A DNA stretch of 64,000 nt from Flavobacterium sp. IB48 (GTDB lineage: Bacteria; Bacteroidota; Bacteroidia; Flavobacteriales; Flavobacteriaceae), in NCBI RefSeq assembly GCF_016405855.1, contig NZ_JAEFCA010000010.1, positions 62,001-126,000 of the forward strand, read 5' to 3'. The position numbers and the translations under genes are program-made. A model generated the notes under the pieces. It saw only the letters and a program-made list of their open reading frames with translations, was not told the origin of the DNA and ran no database searches. Below, piece by piece: positions 32,340-42,190 of the stretch (position 1 is its first letter; each line of letters starts with the position of its first letter).

Positions 32340-33899
32340 ATGGACATCATAACGATCATTATTGGTATTGTAGGTATTGCAGCAGGATTTGCGATAGCTA
32401 AAATTATCGAGAAAAGTAATATTTCAAACCTAATTAAAAACGCTAAAAAAGAAGCAGCTTCTATCTTAAAAGACGCTAATTTGGAGGCCGAAAATATCAA
32501 AAAAGATAAAATTCTTCAAGCAAAAGAGCGTTTTATCGAACTTAAATCTGAGCACGAACAAGTTATTTTAGCACGTGATAAAAAAGTTGCTGAAGTAGAA
32601 AAACGCGTGCGCGATAAAGAATCTCAAGTTTCTAACGAACTTTCTAAAGCTAAAAAAGTAAACGAAGATTACGAATCTAAAACAGCTGAATACAATAACA
32701 AAATTGAAGTTTTAGATAAAAAACAAGCTGAAGTTGACAAACTTCACAAAAGCCAATTACAGCAATTAGAAGTAATTTCTGGTCTTTCTGCTGAAGAAGC
32801 AAAAGAGCAATTGGTAGAAGGTTTAAAAGCTGAAGCTAAAACAAAAGCAATGTCTCATATTCAAGAAACTATTGAAGAGGCAAAATTGACTGCACAGCAA
32901 GAAGCTAAAAAAATAATCATCAACACTATTCAGAGAGTTGGAACAGAAGAAGCAGTTGAAAATTGCGTTTCTGTTTTCAATATCGAATCTGATGATGTAA
33001 AAGGTAGAATTATTGGTCGTGAAGGTCGTAACATTAGAGCTTTGGAAGCTGCAACTGGAGTTGAAATCATTGTAGACGATACACCAGAAGCTATCATTCT
33101 TTCTTGTTTTGATCCTGTTCGTAGAGAAATTGCTCGTTTGTCTTTACACAAATTAGTTACTGACGGACGTATTCACCCAGCTCGTATCGAAGAAGTTGTT
33201 GCTAAAACAGCAAAACAAATTGATGACGAAATTATTGAAGTTGGAAAACGTACTGTTATCGACTTAGGAATTCATGGTTTACACCCAGAATTAATTAAAG
33301 TTGTAGGTAGAATGAAATACCGTTCTTCTTACGGACAAAACTTATTACAGCACTCAAGAGAAGTTTCTAAACTTTGCGGTATCATGGCAGCAGAATTAGG
33401 ACTAAATGTAAAACTTGCAAAAAGAGCTGGTTTATTACACGATATCGGAAAAGTGCCAGATACAGAAAGTGATTTACCTCACGCACTTTTAGGTATGCAA
33501 TGGGCAGAGAAATACGGTGAAAAAGAAGAAGTTTGCAACGCCATTGGAGCTCACCACGATGAGATTGAAATGAAATCTTTACTATCTCCAATTATTCAAG
33601 TTTGTGATGCTATTTCTGGAGCTAGACCAGGTGCAAGACGCCAAGTTCTAGATTCTTACATTCAGCGTTTGAAAGATCTTGAAGATGTTGCTTACGGATT
33701 TAGCGGTGTTAAAAATGCTTACGCTATCCAAGCCGGTAGAGAGCTTCGTGTAATTGTAGAAAGCGAAAAAGTTTCTGATGATAATGCTGCAAACTTATCT
33801 TTCGAAATTTCGCAAAAAATTCAAACAGAAATGACTTATCCTGGACAAGTAAAAGTTACAGTTATTAGAGAAACTAGAGCTGTAAATATTGCTAAATAA
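32340..33899 (+). CDS. rny: Ribonuclease Y
   Basis: A 519-residue membrane-anchored endoribonuclease that starts mRNA decay. Its domain order is complete: N-terminal transmembrane helix (about 4-20), long coiled coil (about 28-190), KH RNA-binding domain with GRIIGREGRNIR (222-233), and HD phosphohydrolase domain with HSRE (His338) and LLHDIGK (His367, Asp368). It is followed by a strong terminator. It lies 22 bases after the 6S RNA poly-T. Confidence 0.96.
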   Translation: MDIITIIIGIVGIAAGFAIAKIIEKSNISNLIKNAKKEAASILKDANLEAENIKKDKILQAKERFIELKSEHEQVILARDKKVAEVEKRVRDKESQVSNELSKAKKVNEDYESKTAEYNNKIEVLDKKQAEVDKLHKSQLQQLEVISGLSAEEAKEQLVEGLKAEAKTKAMSHIQETIEEAKLTAQQEAKKIIINTIQRVGTEEAVENCVSVFNIESDDVKGRIIGREGRNIRALEAATGVEIIVDDTPEAIILSCFDPVRREIARLSLHKLVTDGRIHPARIEEVVAKTAKQIDDEIIEVGKRTVIDLGIHGLHPELIKVVGRMKYRSSYGQNLLQHSREVSKLCGIMAAELGLNVKLAKRAGLLHDIGKVPDTESDLPHALLGMQWAEKYGEKEEVCNAIGAHHDEIEMKSLLSPIIQVCDAISGARPGARRQVLDSYIQRLKDLEDVAYGFSGVKNAYAIQAGRELRVIVESEKVSDDNAANLSFEISQKIQTEMTYPGQVKVTVIRETRAVNIAK

Positions 33900-33916
33900 T
33901 CTAAGGAATCATAAAT

Positions 33917-33953
33917 AAAACAAAAGGCTGTCAATGACAGCCTTTTGTTTTTT
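33917..33953. terminator. Bidirectional terminator between rny and the histidine kinase
   Basis: AAAACAAAAGGCTGTC (33917-33932) and GACAGCCTTTTGTTTT (33936-33951) are a perfect 16 bp stem with a 3-base loop, flanked by A and T runs. Confidence 0.9.
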
Positions 33954-33969
33954 ATCTCTATTTCAAGTT

Positions 33970-35490
33970 TTACATATCATTAAAAATGATTTTAAAGCTG
34001 GTCCCCACTCCTACTTCACTTTCTACTTCAACCGTTCCTTTCATGGCTTCAATTTGATTTCTCGTAATATACAATCCTATTCCGCGAGCTTCTTCATGCT
34101 TATGAAATGTTTTATACATTCCAAACATTAAATCACCATATACTTTTAAATCGATTCCAAGTCCGTTATCTGTAATTGTAAGCGATTTAAAACCTTCTGG
34201 CTCTATAGCAAAATCAAAAGTAATTACTGGATCTCGATCTGGATGTGCATATTTAATTGCATTTGTCGTAAAATTGAGCAAAACGCTTTCCATATACGCC
34301 GGATTAAAATTAATCGTGAGGTACTTTGGAACGTTATTCACAATAGTCACTTTTCGCTGCTTATCATAACCTTTAATAGTCGATATCGTCTTTTCGATAT
34401 ACTCGCAAAGTTTTAGCGGAACAACTGCAATATTAATATTACTTTGTGTTTTTACAATTTGAGTAAGATTTGAAATCGTTTCATTCAAATCGTTTGAAAC
34501 GGTTCTCAAATGTTCCAGCATTTCGGCTACAGTTTGCTTATTCACATCAGCATCTATAAAATCTAAAATTGATTTTATGTTTCCAGCCTGCGTATTTAAA
34601 TTATGAGAAACAATATGAGAGAAGTTCAGCAAACGACTGTTCTGATCACTATACAATTTCATTGTTTTCACAAGTTCGAGTTCTTTCTCTTTTTGAGCCG
34701 AAACATCAGTATGAGTTCCAATTACACGCAAAGGCCTTCCGTTTTCATCACGTTTAATTACTTTTCCTCGATCTAAAATCCACTTATAGTTACCACTAGA
34801 AGTCATTACACGATGATAATTTTCGTAAAACGGAATCTTATTATCAAAATGTTCGTGAATATCAGAGTAATATTTGGGAAGATCATCAGGATGTACAATT
34901 TTATCCCAACGCTCAGGATCATCAAAAATATCAGTCGATTCTAATTCTAAAATTTTAAGAGACAAAGAAGAGTAAAAGACACTATTTGTAACCATATCCC
35001 AATCCCAAATTCCGACTGTAGAAGCATCTAAAGCAAATTGAAAACGCTCTTCAGAAATTCTAAGTTTTTCTTCTTTATCCTTTATTTCGGTAATATCCGA
35101 AACATGACCATAGAAAATTACATTTCCATTTATAGAAGATTCCGTTTTAGAGGTAACTTTAAACCATCGAATCCCTTTTTTTGGAAGCACAGCTCTAAAC
35201 TCAATTTCCCATGGCTTTATTTCTTTCCTAGCTTTGACCAAAGACTGAAAAAAAAGTTCACGATCCTGCGGAAGAATTCGATCGTAGATTACAAACTTTA
35301 TATCATTATTAAAATCCGCGGCAGAAAGTTCAAATATCTCATCTGCCGATTTACTTACGAGAGGAAAAGTATAATTATTATCGGGATCAATACTAAATTG
35401 AAAAAGCAGGTCGGGCATTTCGGCCAACAATTTTTTATAAAAATTATTTACCTCCAAGCAATCGTCATTTCCATACAAATCAAAAACCAT
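33970..35490 (-). CDS. PAS-domain sensor histidine kinase
   Basis: A 506-residue cytosolic kinase without membrane helices. Two PAS domains cover about 17-135 and 146-265; the second has the WDWDMVTN start and ends in IGTHTDVSAQKE, as in PAS_3 folds. The phosphoacceptor helix is NFSHIVSHNLNTQAGNIK (His296 in SHNL), and the ATPase domain has the N-box TTNAIKYA (Asn410), the G1 box DNGLG (441-445) and the G2 box ARGIGLYI. No receiver domain or regulator gene is adjacent, so it is an orphan kinase. What it senses is unknown. Confidence 0.88.
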   Translation of the reverse strand: MVFDLYGNDDCLEVNNFYKKLLAEMPDLLFQFSIDPDNNYTFPLVSKSADEIFELSAADFNNDIKFVIYDRILPQDRELFFQSLVKARKEIKPWEIEFRAVLPKKGIRWFKVTSKTESSINGNVIFYGHVSDITEIKDKEEKLRISEERFQFALDASTVGIWDWDMVTNSVFYSSLSLKILELESTDIFDDPERWDKIVHPDDLPKYYSDIHEHFDNKIPFYENYHRVMTSSGNYKWILDRGKVIKRDENGRPLRVIGTHTDVSAQKEKELELVKTMKLYSDQNSRLLNFSHIVSHNLNTQAGNIKSILDFIDADVNKQTVAEMLEHLRTVSNDLNETISNLTQIVKTQSNINIAVVPLKLCEYIEKTISTIKGYDKQRKVTIVNNVPKYLTINFNPAYMESVLLNFTTNAIKYAHPDRDPVITFDFAIEPEGFKSLTITDNGLGIDLKVYGDLMFGMYKTFHKHEEARGIGLYITRNQIEAMKGTVEVESEVGVGTSFKIIFNDM

Positions 35491-35636
35491 ATGCTACTTT
35501 TTTATGTAAATAAAATATTCAGAACTTATTTGGAAAAGCAAAAACAAACTGCAATGCTTTATTTTACTCCAGTTAAAAACAAAATTTTAACACAATATAT
35601 AAATTTATAGAACAAAAAAACACAATTCTACAAAAA

Positions 35637-36533
35637 TTATTTCCTAGGATGAAAACTATGCATTACTTCTTTTAGAAAACTGCGATCCAAATGCACATAG
35701 ATTTCTGTTGTTGTAATAGACTCATGCCCCAACATTAATTGAATAGATCTTAAGTCTGCACCATTCTCAAGCAAATGTGTAGCAAAAGAATGCCTTAACG
35801 TATGCGGACTTATATTCTTTTTAAGCCCCACTTTCTCTGCAAGATCTTTTATTATAGTAAAAACCATTGCACGTGTTAACTGATTTCCTCTTCTGTTTAA
35901 GAATAAAGTATCTTCGGCTCCTTTTTTTATAATGAGATTGCAACGAATCGCATTTCTATATATATCAATATATTTTTGAGTTAGAGGTCCAATTGGAACA
36001 AATCTTTCTTTATTTCCTTTTCCAGTAATTTTAATAAATCCTTCATCAAAAAAGAGATCAGAAATTTTAAGCGAAATCAATTCAGAAACACGTAAGCCAC
36101 AGCCATATAAAGTTTCGAGCATCGCTCTATTTCGTTCGCCCTCGTTAGTACTTAAGTCGATGGTTTCAATCAAAGCATCAATTTCCTGAAGTGATAAAGT
36201 ATCTGGTAGCTTACGGCCAGTCTTTGGAGCTTCAATTAATTCTAACGGATTATCGTTTCTATAATCTTCAAAAACCAGATAATTAAAAAAACTTTTAAGT
36301 CCAGAAATAATCCTTGCCTGCGACCTCGGATTAACTTCTTTGGCTACCGAATAAATAAATTGCTGTAAAGTTTCGTCGGAAATTTTTATTGGAGAAACAT
36401 CAATCTGATTGGTTTCTAAAAACAGACATAAACGTTCAATATCAAAGCCGTAGTTTTCGATCGTATTTTTAGACAAACCTCTCTCAATCCTTAAGTATGA
36501 TTGATAATCTTTTATATATCTACTCCAATTCAT
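35637..36533 (-). CDS. xerD: Tyrosine recombinase XerD
   Basis: A 298-residue site-specific recombinase that resolves chromosome dimers at dif. The start is set at MNWSRYIKDY: the longer frame to 36596 would read through the upstream terminator hairpin at 36567-36591. The N-terminal SAM-like core-binding domain (5-100) is followed by the catalytic domain with every key residue: Arg148 (GCGLRVSEL), Lys172 (TGKGNKER), His244 and Arg247 (HTLRHSF), His270 (LGHESI) and Tyr279 (TEIYVHLD). The C-terminal tail is short, as in XerD. It is a core recombinase, not a phage integrase. Confidence 0.93.
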   Translation of the reverse strand: MNWSRYIKDYQSYLRIERGLSKNTIENYGFDIERLCLFLETNQIDVSPIKISDETLQQFIYSVAKEVNPRSQARIISGLKSFFNYLVFEDYRNDNPLELIEAPKTGRKLPDTLSLQEIDALIETIDLSTNEGERNRAMLETLYGCGLRVSELISLKISDLFFDEGFIKITGKGNKERFVPIGPLTQKYIDIYRNAIRCNLIIKKGAEDTLFLNRRGNQLTRAMVFTIIKDLAEKVGLKKNISPHTLRHSFATHLLENGADLRSIQLMLGHESITTTEIYVHLDRSFLKEVMHSFHPRK

Positions 36534-36560
36534 ATCTACAAAGTAAGTGATTTTTTGGCA

Positions 36561-36591
36561 TAAAAAAACCTTCCTTAAAAAAGGAAGGTTC
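36561..36591 (-). terminator. Terminator after the 36612-37190 porin gene
   Basis: AACCTTCCTT and AAGGAAGGTT form a 10 bp stem (36567-36591); on the minus strand it is followed by TTTTTTT. It lies immediately upstream of xerD. Confidence 0.87.
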
Positions 36592-36611
36592 TTCAAATAT
36601 TTTTTAATTTC

Positions 36612-37190
36612 TTAATTAAATTTATAAGCTGCAGTTATAGCAAAAACACTATTTTTTGGGCTATCATAATATTCATCCCAAGTGTCTGCATTGTTATCTG
36701 CTATATTAGACAAACCTACTGTGTAACGTGCACCAACTGAGAAATTATCTGTAAAGTTATATCCTAATCCAAAGTTAAATCCTGTATCAACAGATTTGAA
36801 ACCATCTTTAACATCTTCTCCATCACTTTTCGCAGAAACTAAAAATCCTATTTGTGGACCCGCCTCAGCAGTAAATTGTTTTGTTATATAAAACTTCGCT
36901 AAAACAGGAACGTTAATATAATTTAATTTAGTATCATACTTATCACCAGCAAATTTCAATTTAGCACCTTGCGTAGAAAACAAAACCTCTGGCTGAATAG
37001 CTAATCTTTCAATAACTTTAATCTCAGCGAAACCTCCAACTTGAAAACCTACTAAAGAGCTAGCATCCCAATAATTTCCACCAGCAAAAGTTGTGATATT
37101 AAGACCTCCTTTTACTCCAAATCTTGTTGACTGAGCATTTGCAAATGTAAAAGCCATAATTGCAATGGCAGATAAAATAATTTTTTTCAT
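36612..37190 (-). CDS. Small outer-membrane beta-barrel protein (porin family)
   Basis: A 192-residue protein with signal peptide MKKIILSAIAIMAFTFANAQ and an eight-stranded OmpX/OmpA-like barrel: FGVKGGLNITTFAG, VGFQVGGFAEIKV, LAIQPEVLFSTQGAKL, YINVPVLAKFYI, FTAEAGPQIGFLVS, and so on, ending AITAAYKFN. Proteins of this type fill the outer membrane of Bacteroidota; individual roles are rarely known. It closely resembles the gene at 38186. A 9 bp inverted repeat (AACAAATAA / TTATTTGTT) with a central ATAGTAACTAT palindrome lies upstream at 37264-37297. Confidence 0.83.
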   Translation of the reverse strand: MKKIILSAIAIMAFTFANAQSTRFGVKGGLNITTFAGGNYWDASSLVGFQVGGFAEIKVIERLAIQPEVLFSTQGAKLKFAGDKYDTKLNYINVPVLAKFYITKQFTAEAGPQIGFLVSAKSDGEDVKDGFKSVDTGFNFGLGYNFTDNFSVGARYTVGLSNIADNNADTWDEYYDSPKNSVFAITAAYKFN

Positions 37191-37263
37191 TCTAAATTTG
37201 TTTTGGGTTAAATTTAATTAGCCAAATATAAAAATATTCTTCATAAATCTATATTAGGAATTT

Positions 37264-37297
37264 AACAAATAAAATAGTAACTATTACATTATTTGTT
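37264..37297. promoter_or_regulatory. Inverted repeat upstream of a barrel gene
   Basis: AACAAATAA (37264-37272) and TTATTTGTT (37289-37297) flank the palindrome ATAGTAACTAT. It lies 74 bases upstream of the 37190 start and could be an operator or an upstream terminator-like element. No function can be assigned. Confidence 0.4.
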
Positions 37298-37325
37298 AAT
37301 TTTAGATTAAGCAAACTAAAATAAA

Positions 37326-37357
37326 AGCAAAAGCCCTTCCATTTCTGGAAAGGCTCT
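37326..37357 (-). terminator. Terminator after the 37381-37896 gene
   Basis: Imperfect stem AAGCCCTTCCA / TGGAAAGGCTC around a TTC loop, followed on the minus strand by TTGCTTTTA. Weaker than the others in the window. Confidence 0.6.
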
Positions 37358-37380
37358 TAAAAAACACTATTAACTAAATA

Positions 37381-37896
37381 TTAGAAGTGTAATGCAAAAC
37401 CGATGTTTAATTGGAAAACATCTTTTCCGTAATCTTCATTTAAAGTAATATTGTAACGAAGACCTGGTTCAATAGATATGTTTTTTCCAACAAACCAAGC
37501 ATATCCTCCTTGTAAACCTAAGTAAGAAGGATTTTCATTAGCATCTTTAATACTTGCTCCTGTGTAAGAAGCTTCAAGAGGAAATTTATTTAATAAATAA
37601 TATTTCGCTCCCACTTTATAAGAAAATGCATTTGAGCTATGACCAAAGTCATTATAACCTAAACCAGCTTTAACAGCTAAATTATTGGCAACAAAGTAAC
37701 CAGCTTCAGCTCCTAAACCCCATTCAGTCTCTCCATCTCTAGATGACAAATGAAAACTAGTATTGCCAACATTTGCATCAGCACCACCGAAAGCTGTATT
37801 AGCTTCAATTAACCATTTTCCTTTTGCTGTCTGTTCTTGAGCATTAGCCCATCCAAAAGATAATACTGCAATAGCAGCTAAAACAATTTTTTTCAT
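37381..37896 (-). CDS. Outer-membrane beta-barrel protein
   Basis: A 171-residue protein with signal peptide MKKIVLAAIAVLSFGWANAQ. It is a barrel of amphipathic strands (GETEWGLGAEAGYFV, LAVKAGLGYNDFG, FSYKVGAKYYLL, SYLGLQGGYAWFV, ISIEPGLRYNITL) ending in LNIGFALHF, the usual C-terminal aromatic. It belongs to the outer-membrane beta-barrel group but is not closely similar to its neighbours. It is transcribed alone. Confidence 0.8.
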   Translation of the reverse strand: MKKIVLAAIAVLSFGWANAQEQTAKGKWLIEANTAFGGADANVGNTSFHLSSRDGETEWGLGAEAGYFVANNLAVKAGLGYNDFGHSSNAFSYKVGAKYYLLNKFPLEASYTGASIKDANENPSYLGLQGGYAWFVGKNISIEPGLRYNITLNEDYGKDVFQLNIGFALHF

Positions 37897-38185
37897 AATT
37901 TTTAAAATATTATTTGATTAATACTTCGCAAAACTAAGATTACACTTACAAAATAAACTCCACAACAAGCTTAAAAAGTATTAAAATAAGACAGAAAAAA
38001 ATTACCAAAAAAAGAGCTGATTTTCAGATTAGTAAAAGATTATAAACCGCTTTAAAACCTTAAAATTTACTTTTCGGTGGGAATTTTATTAATTATTTAA
38101 TCGAAAATATAATGCAATAAAATGCTAAATATGTAGTTTTGATCTATAAATAACATTTAAAATACCAATTTTTAAAAACCTTTTT

Positions 38186-38746
38186 ATGAAGAAAATATTT
38201 TTAGCAGCTGTTATGTTTATCGCAACATCAGCGGCAGTAAACGCACAATTTGTACAAATCGGGGTAAAAGCAGGGGTTAACTTTGCTAATCAAACTGGAG
38301 GTTCTGACTTTAATGGAATTTCTGTTGACAAAGAAGGAATTACAAGTTACCACGCAGGTCTTGTAGCAGAACTTAAATTATTAGAAAAATTCTCAATTCA
38401 GCCAGAACTTTTATATACTACTCAAGGAGCAACTTATAAAAATGCTGTTTCAGAATTTAAAAATGAAATGGGATATATTGCTATTCCAGTAATGGCAAAA
38501 ATCTATATGACTAAATCTCTTAGTTTAGAACTTGGTCCACAGGCATCATTCCTTGTTAGCAATAAAAAAGAATTTGATGTTGCAGATCCAAAAACATTTG
38601 ACTTTTCTCTTAACGCAGGTTTAGGATTAAAAGTTGTTGGAGGTCTTTTCGTTCAAGCTCGTTATGGTATTGGTTTGACAGAAATTTCAAAAGAAGCTGA
38701 TTTTAAAAACTCTGTATTCCAACTTTCAGCTGGATACATGTTCTAA
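38186..38746 (+). CDS. Small outer-membrane beta-barrel protein (porin family)
   Basis: A 186-residue paralogue of the gene at 36612: signal peptide ending AAVNAQ, then VQIGVKAGVNFANQTG, FSIQPELLYTTQGATY, MGYIAIPVMAKIYMT, LSLELGPQASFLVS, and final FQLSAGYMF. A TAGTTTTG box lies at 38134-38141 upstream, without a clear TTG element. The roughly 290-base divergent region before it holds nothing else I recognise. Confidence 0.83.
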   Translation: MKKIFLAAVMFIATSAAVNAQFVQIGVKAGVNFANQTGGSDFNGISVDKEGITSYHAGLVAELKLLEKFSIQPELLYTTQGATYKNAVSEFKNEMGYIAIPVMAKIYMTKSLSLELGPQASFLVSNKKEFDVADPKTFDFSLNAGLGLKVVGGLFVQARYGIGLTEISKEADFKNSVFQLSAGYMF

Positions 38747-38767
38747 AAATATATCACATACTTTTAC

Positions 38768-38805
38768 AAAAACCGCCCTATTTATTAGTGCGGTTTTTTT
38801 TATTT
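38768..38805 (+). terminator. Rho-independent terminator
   Basis: AAAAACCGC (38768-38776) and GCGGTTTTT (38790-38798) with a run of eight T. Ends the barrel gene transcript. Confidence 0.85.
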
Positions 38806-38882
38806 TTACACTTACATGTGAAATGTCATTTGTAAAAATGTAAAATGCATTCACATCGCTTAATTAAAAAACAAATTACTTT

Positions 38883-39296
38883 ATGAAAATCTGCATTATC
38901 AACGGACCAAATTTGAATCTTTTAGGAAAAAGAGAACCTGAAGTTTATGGAAGCCAAACTTTCGAAGATTATTTTGAAACGTTGAAACAAAAATTTCCAA
39001 ATATTGAACTTTCCTATTATCAAAGTAATATTGAAGGTGAACTGATTGGAAAAATTCAAGAATGCGGTTTTACTTTTGACGGAATCATTTTGAATGCAGG
39101 TGCTTATACACATACTTCTATTGGTTTAGGAGATGCTATGAAAGCCGTTACAACTCCTGTAATCGAAGTGCATATTTCTAATACTTATGCTAGAGAAAGC
39201 TTCAGACACCAATCTTATTTATCTGGAAATGCAAAAGGTGTTATTTTAGGTTTCGGACTTAAAAGTTACGAATTGGCTATTCAATCCTTTCTATAA
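38883..39296 (+). CDS. aroQ: Type II 3-dehydroquinate dehydratase
   Basis: A 137-residue enzyme of the shikimate pathway that removes water from 3-dehydroquinate. It has all type II blocks: INGPNLNLLGKREPEVYG with the catalytic Tyr22, SNIEGELIGKIQ, ILNAGAYTHTSIGLGDAM, and VEVHISNTYARESFRHQSY with the catalytic His and the closing Arg. The length is slightly below the usual 145-150. It stands alone; other aro genes are not in the window. Confidence 0.96.
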   Translation: MKICIINGPNLNLLGKREPEVYGSQTFEDYFETLKQKFPNIELSYYQSNIEGELIGKIQECGFTFDGIILNAGAYTHTSIGLGDAMKAVTTPVIEVHISNTYARESFRHQSYLSGNAKGVILGFGLKSYELAIQSFL

Positions 39297-39454
39297 AAAA
39301 CAATTTTATTGCACGAAGTTGGAATTACCAAAAACTAAAGAATTTCAACTTCGTTCAACTTGATATGTTATCTCATCTAATGTCTTAGAATTTAACAAAT
39401 TATTAATAAGCTCAGATTTAACTTATTATATTTTTGTAAGACAAGCCATACTAC

Positions 39455-41944
39455 ATGAGAAACTTTACTTTATTTTCCTTCTTATTTTTTTCTATTACCA
39501 CCTTTTCACAAATTAAAGGAACTATAACAGATGACAAAGGAAATCCGCTTCCTTTTGTATCCGTTTTTGAAGAAAACACTTATGCAGGAACCACTTCAAA
39601 TGAGCAGGGAAAATATCAGCTTAATGTAAAAGAAATTGGAAAAAACAAAATTACTTTTCAATATTTAGGATTCAAAACTCAAAAAATAGCCGTCGCTGCC
39701 GGAAGCAAAACCGTTACTTTAGACATTCAGCTCCAAGAAGAAAGTTTTGCTTTAAATGAAGTAATTATCGATCCTAAAAACAATCCAGCAAATGCCATCA
39801 TAAAAAATGCAATAGCTCATAAAAAAGAAAACTCGGATAAAACTGAAAGATATACAGCCGATTTTTATTCAAAAGGAATGTTTAAAGTAAAAGATCTTCC
39901 CAAAAAAATACTGGGCAAAAAAGTAGAACTTGGCGATGATATGGCTTCAAATTTAGATTCTACGGGAACTGGAATCTTATATTTATCTGAAACGATATCT
40001 AAAGTTAGCCTTGAAAAACCAAACAAGTTTAAAGAAAACATTATTGCTTCTAAAGTTTCTGGAAACAATCGTGGTTATAGTTATAATACAGCAGCATTGT
40101 CAAATTACGACTTTTATGACAACACTTTAGATTTTGATGTAAAACTCATCTCACCTATCGCTGACAATGCTTTCAATTATTACAAATACAAATTAGAAAG
40201 CACTTTTTACGACGACAACAATCAGCAGATTTATAAAATCAAAGTCATTCCGAAACGAGATAAAGAACCTGTTTTTGAAGGATACATTTATATTGTAGAT
40301 GATAGTTTTGCCATTTATGCCATTGATTTAGACATCAAAGGGTATCGAATGAAAAATGAATTTACAGAAATAATGACTTTAAAACAGAGTTTCAGCTACA
40401 ACACCAAAAATAAAATCTGGTCAAAAAATGCACAGACACTTTCTTTTAATGCTGGAATTTTTGGCGTAAAGTTCTCTGGAAATTTCAATTATGTTTATTC
40501 TAATTATGAATTTCCTGCCTCATTTGAAAAGAAAACTTTTGGAAACGAGCTCGTAGCTTTTGATCTAAATGCCAATAAAAAAGATGATACTTTCTGGAAT
40601 GAAATTCGTCCCATTCCGTTAACGATTGAAGAAAGCAGTGATTATGCAAAAAAAGATAGTTTACAGACTATTAGAAAATCAAAAAAATATACCGATTCTA
40701 TTGATGCAAAAAACAACAAATTCAAGGTTTGGGATATTTTAATGGGTTACGATTATAAAAATACTTTTAAGAAATATTCTTTTGATTATAAAGGCTTATT
40801 GAATATTTCTTCATTAAGTTTCAATACTGTTCAAGGTTTTAATTTGGATTCTGGCTTCTCTTTTAAAAAATGGAATGAAGAAGAAGGAAAAAGCACTTCG
40901 ATAAGTACTACTTTTAATTATGGATTTTCTGACGAACGTTTTCGCGCAATTGGAGAATTCAGTCATCGATTCAACACTATTAATTATGCTACAATTTGGG
41001 GTTCTGGAGGAACAAAAACTGCTCAATTTAATAGTGCCGAACCAATTTCAAAATTTATTAATTCTATAAGCTCTCTATTTTTTAAAGACAACTACATGAA
41101 GCTTTATAACTTAGAATTTGCTGAAATTAATTACGGACAAGATATTGCTAATGGAATAAATCTTACTGGAAAAATTGGTTACGAGCAGCGAAAACCGCTT
41201 TTGAATACAACCGACTATTCATTCTTTAAAAAAGATGATATTTACTCCTCAAATAATCCGTTAGCGCCAAACGATTTTACAACTCCAGCTTTTGATCAGC
41301 ATCATTTGTTTAAAGCGCTTCTAACGACGAAGATCAATTTTGGAAACAAATATATTTCAAGACCTGACGGAAGATTTAATTTTAAAGACGATAGATATCC
41401 GACGGTTTATTTAGCATTCGAGAAAACATTTGCGGCAAGCGAAAAAAAGTACGAATATGAACGAATTGGAGCTTCCGTTCAATATGATTTATCGCTTGGT
41501 AATAAAGGTCTTTTAGGAACCAATTTTAGAGGAGGAAAATTCTTCAATGCTGAGAATATTTCGTTTATTGATTACAGACATTTTAACGGAAACCAAACTC
41601 ATATTGGAACAAGTGAACGCTATCTAAATGTTTTCAACATGATGCCATATTATTCTAATAGCACAAACGATAGTTATTTTGAAATGCATACCGAATACAA
41701 TGATACGGGCTTTATTATGAATAAAATTCCGTTATTGAATCTTTTAAAATCAACTATGAATATCGGATTTCATGCTTTGGCAATTCCAGACAAAAAACCA
41801 TATTCTGAATTTACAATTGGTTTAGACAATTTAGGTTTCGGAAAATTCAAATTATTCAGAATCGATTATATTCATTCTTACCAAGGTGGCATCCAACAAA
41901 ATGGCGTTGTATTTGGATTGAAGATTTTAAATGCGTTAGATTAA
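39455..41944 (+). CDS. DUF5686 protein with carboxypeptidase-regulatory-like domain
   Basis: An 829-residue outer-membrane protein. The signal peptide ends at TTFSQ (about 19), followed by a CarboxypepD_reg-like domain (20-95, IKGTITDDKGNPLPFVSVF...GKYQLNV). A short linker (NPANAIIKNAIAHKKEN) then leads into the DUF5686 region, a long stretch of beta strands (about 400-829) likely to form a barrel. No TonB plug is present, so it is not a TonB receptor. The function of the family is not established. A TATTTTTG box at 39429-39436 is a possible promoter element. Confidence 0.83.
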   Translation: MRNFTLFSFLFFSITTFSQIKGTITDDKGNPLPFVSVFEENTYAGTTSNEQGKYQLNVKEIGKNKITFQYLGFKTQKIAVAAGSKTVTLDIQLQEESFALNEVIIDPKNNPANAIIKNAIAHKKENSDKTERYTADFYSKGMFKVKDLPKKILGKKVELGDDMASNLDSTGTGILYLSETISKVSLEKPNKFKENIIASKVSGNNRGYSYNTAALSNYDFYDNTLDFDVKLISPIADNAFNYYKYKLESTFYDDNNQQIYKIKVIPKRDKEPVFEGYIYIVDDSFAIYAIDLDIKGYRMKNEFTEIMTLKQSFSYNTKNKIWSKNAQTLSFNAGIFGVKFSGNFNYVYSNYEFPASFEKKTFGNELVAFDLNANKKDDTFWNEIRPIPLTIEESSDYAKKDSLQTIRKSKKYTDSIDAKNNKFKVWDILMGYDYKNTFKKYSFDYKGLLNISSLSFNTVQGFNLDSGFSFKKWNEEEGKSTSISTTFNYGFSDERFRAIGEFSHRFNTINYATIWGSGGTKTAQFNSAEPISKFINSISSLFFKDNYMKLYNLEFAEINYGQDIANGINLTGKIGYEQRKPLLNTTDYSFFKKDDIYSSNNPLAPNDFTTPAFDQHHLFKALLTTKINFGNKYISRPDGRFNFKDDRYPTVYLAFEKTFAASEKKYEYERIGASVQYDLSLGNKGLLGTNFRGGKFFNAENISFIDYRHFNGNQTHIGTSERYLNVFNMMPYYSNSTNDSYFEMHTEYNDTGFIMNKIPLLNLLKSTMNIGFHALAIPDKKPYSEFTIGLDNLGFGKFKLFRIDYIHSYQGGIQQNGVVFGLKILNALD

Positions 41945-41949
41945 AAAAG

Positions 41950-42190
41950 GTTTTAAGATTCTTAGATGCTAAGCTTCTAAGTTTTTCTTTTAATACTTGA
42001 TCAGGCTGAGCAATCTACAGACTTCAGGAGAAGACCGAGCAAAGATTTTCAATCTTAAAAAAAAAGCTTAATTTAAAATCTGGTTTCAAGCAGATCATAA
42101 ATTAAGCGGATTTTAAATTAAACTTTGTCAAACTTTAGAACTTTAACAAAGGAAAAGCTCAGAATCTTAGCACCTCAGAACCTTAGTGTC
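41950..42190. repeat. Intergenic inverted-repeat block
   Basis: GATTCTTAGATGCTAAGCTTCTAAG (41957-41981) and the CTTAG-rich run AGAATCTTAGCACCTCAG (42161-42178) are outer inverted arms. Inside, AAGCTTAATTTAAAATC (42064-42080) mirrors GATTTTAAATTAAACTT (42109-42125), and CTTTGT/ACAAAG form a small palindrome (42123-42151). No gene is visible. It is built like the block at 25947-26386. Confidence 0.65.

Noticed and set aside
35038..35610. 190-codon plus-strand frame opposite the histidine kinase start
   Set aside because: Antisense to a clear PAS domain; composition (Ile, Phe, Lys, Arg) is that of a reverse-frame artefact.
35637..36533. Phage or integron integrase marking a mobile island
   Set aside because: The protein has the length and motifs of core XerD, and neighbouring genes are ordinary chromosomal ones; the nearest tRNA is 17 kb away.
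36534..36596. N-terminal extension of XerD
   Set aside because: It would translate through the terminator hairpin of the upstream gene, and family alignment starts at MNWSRY.
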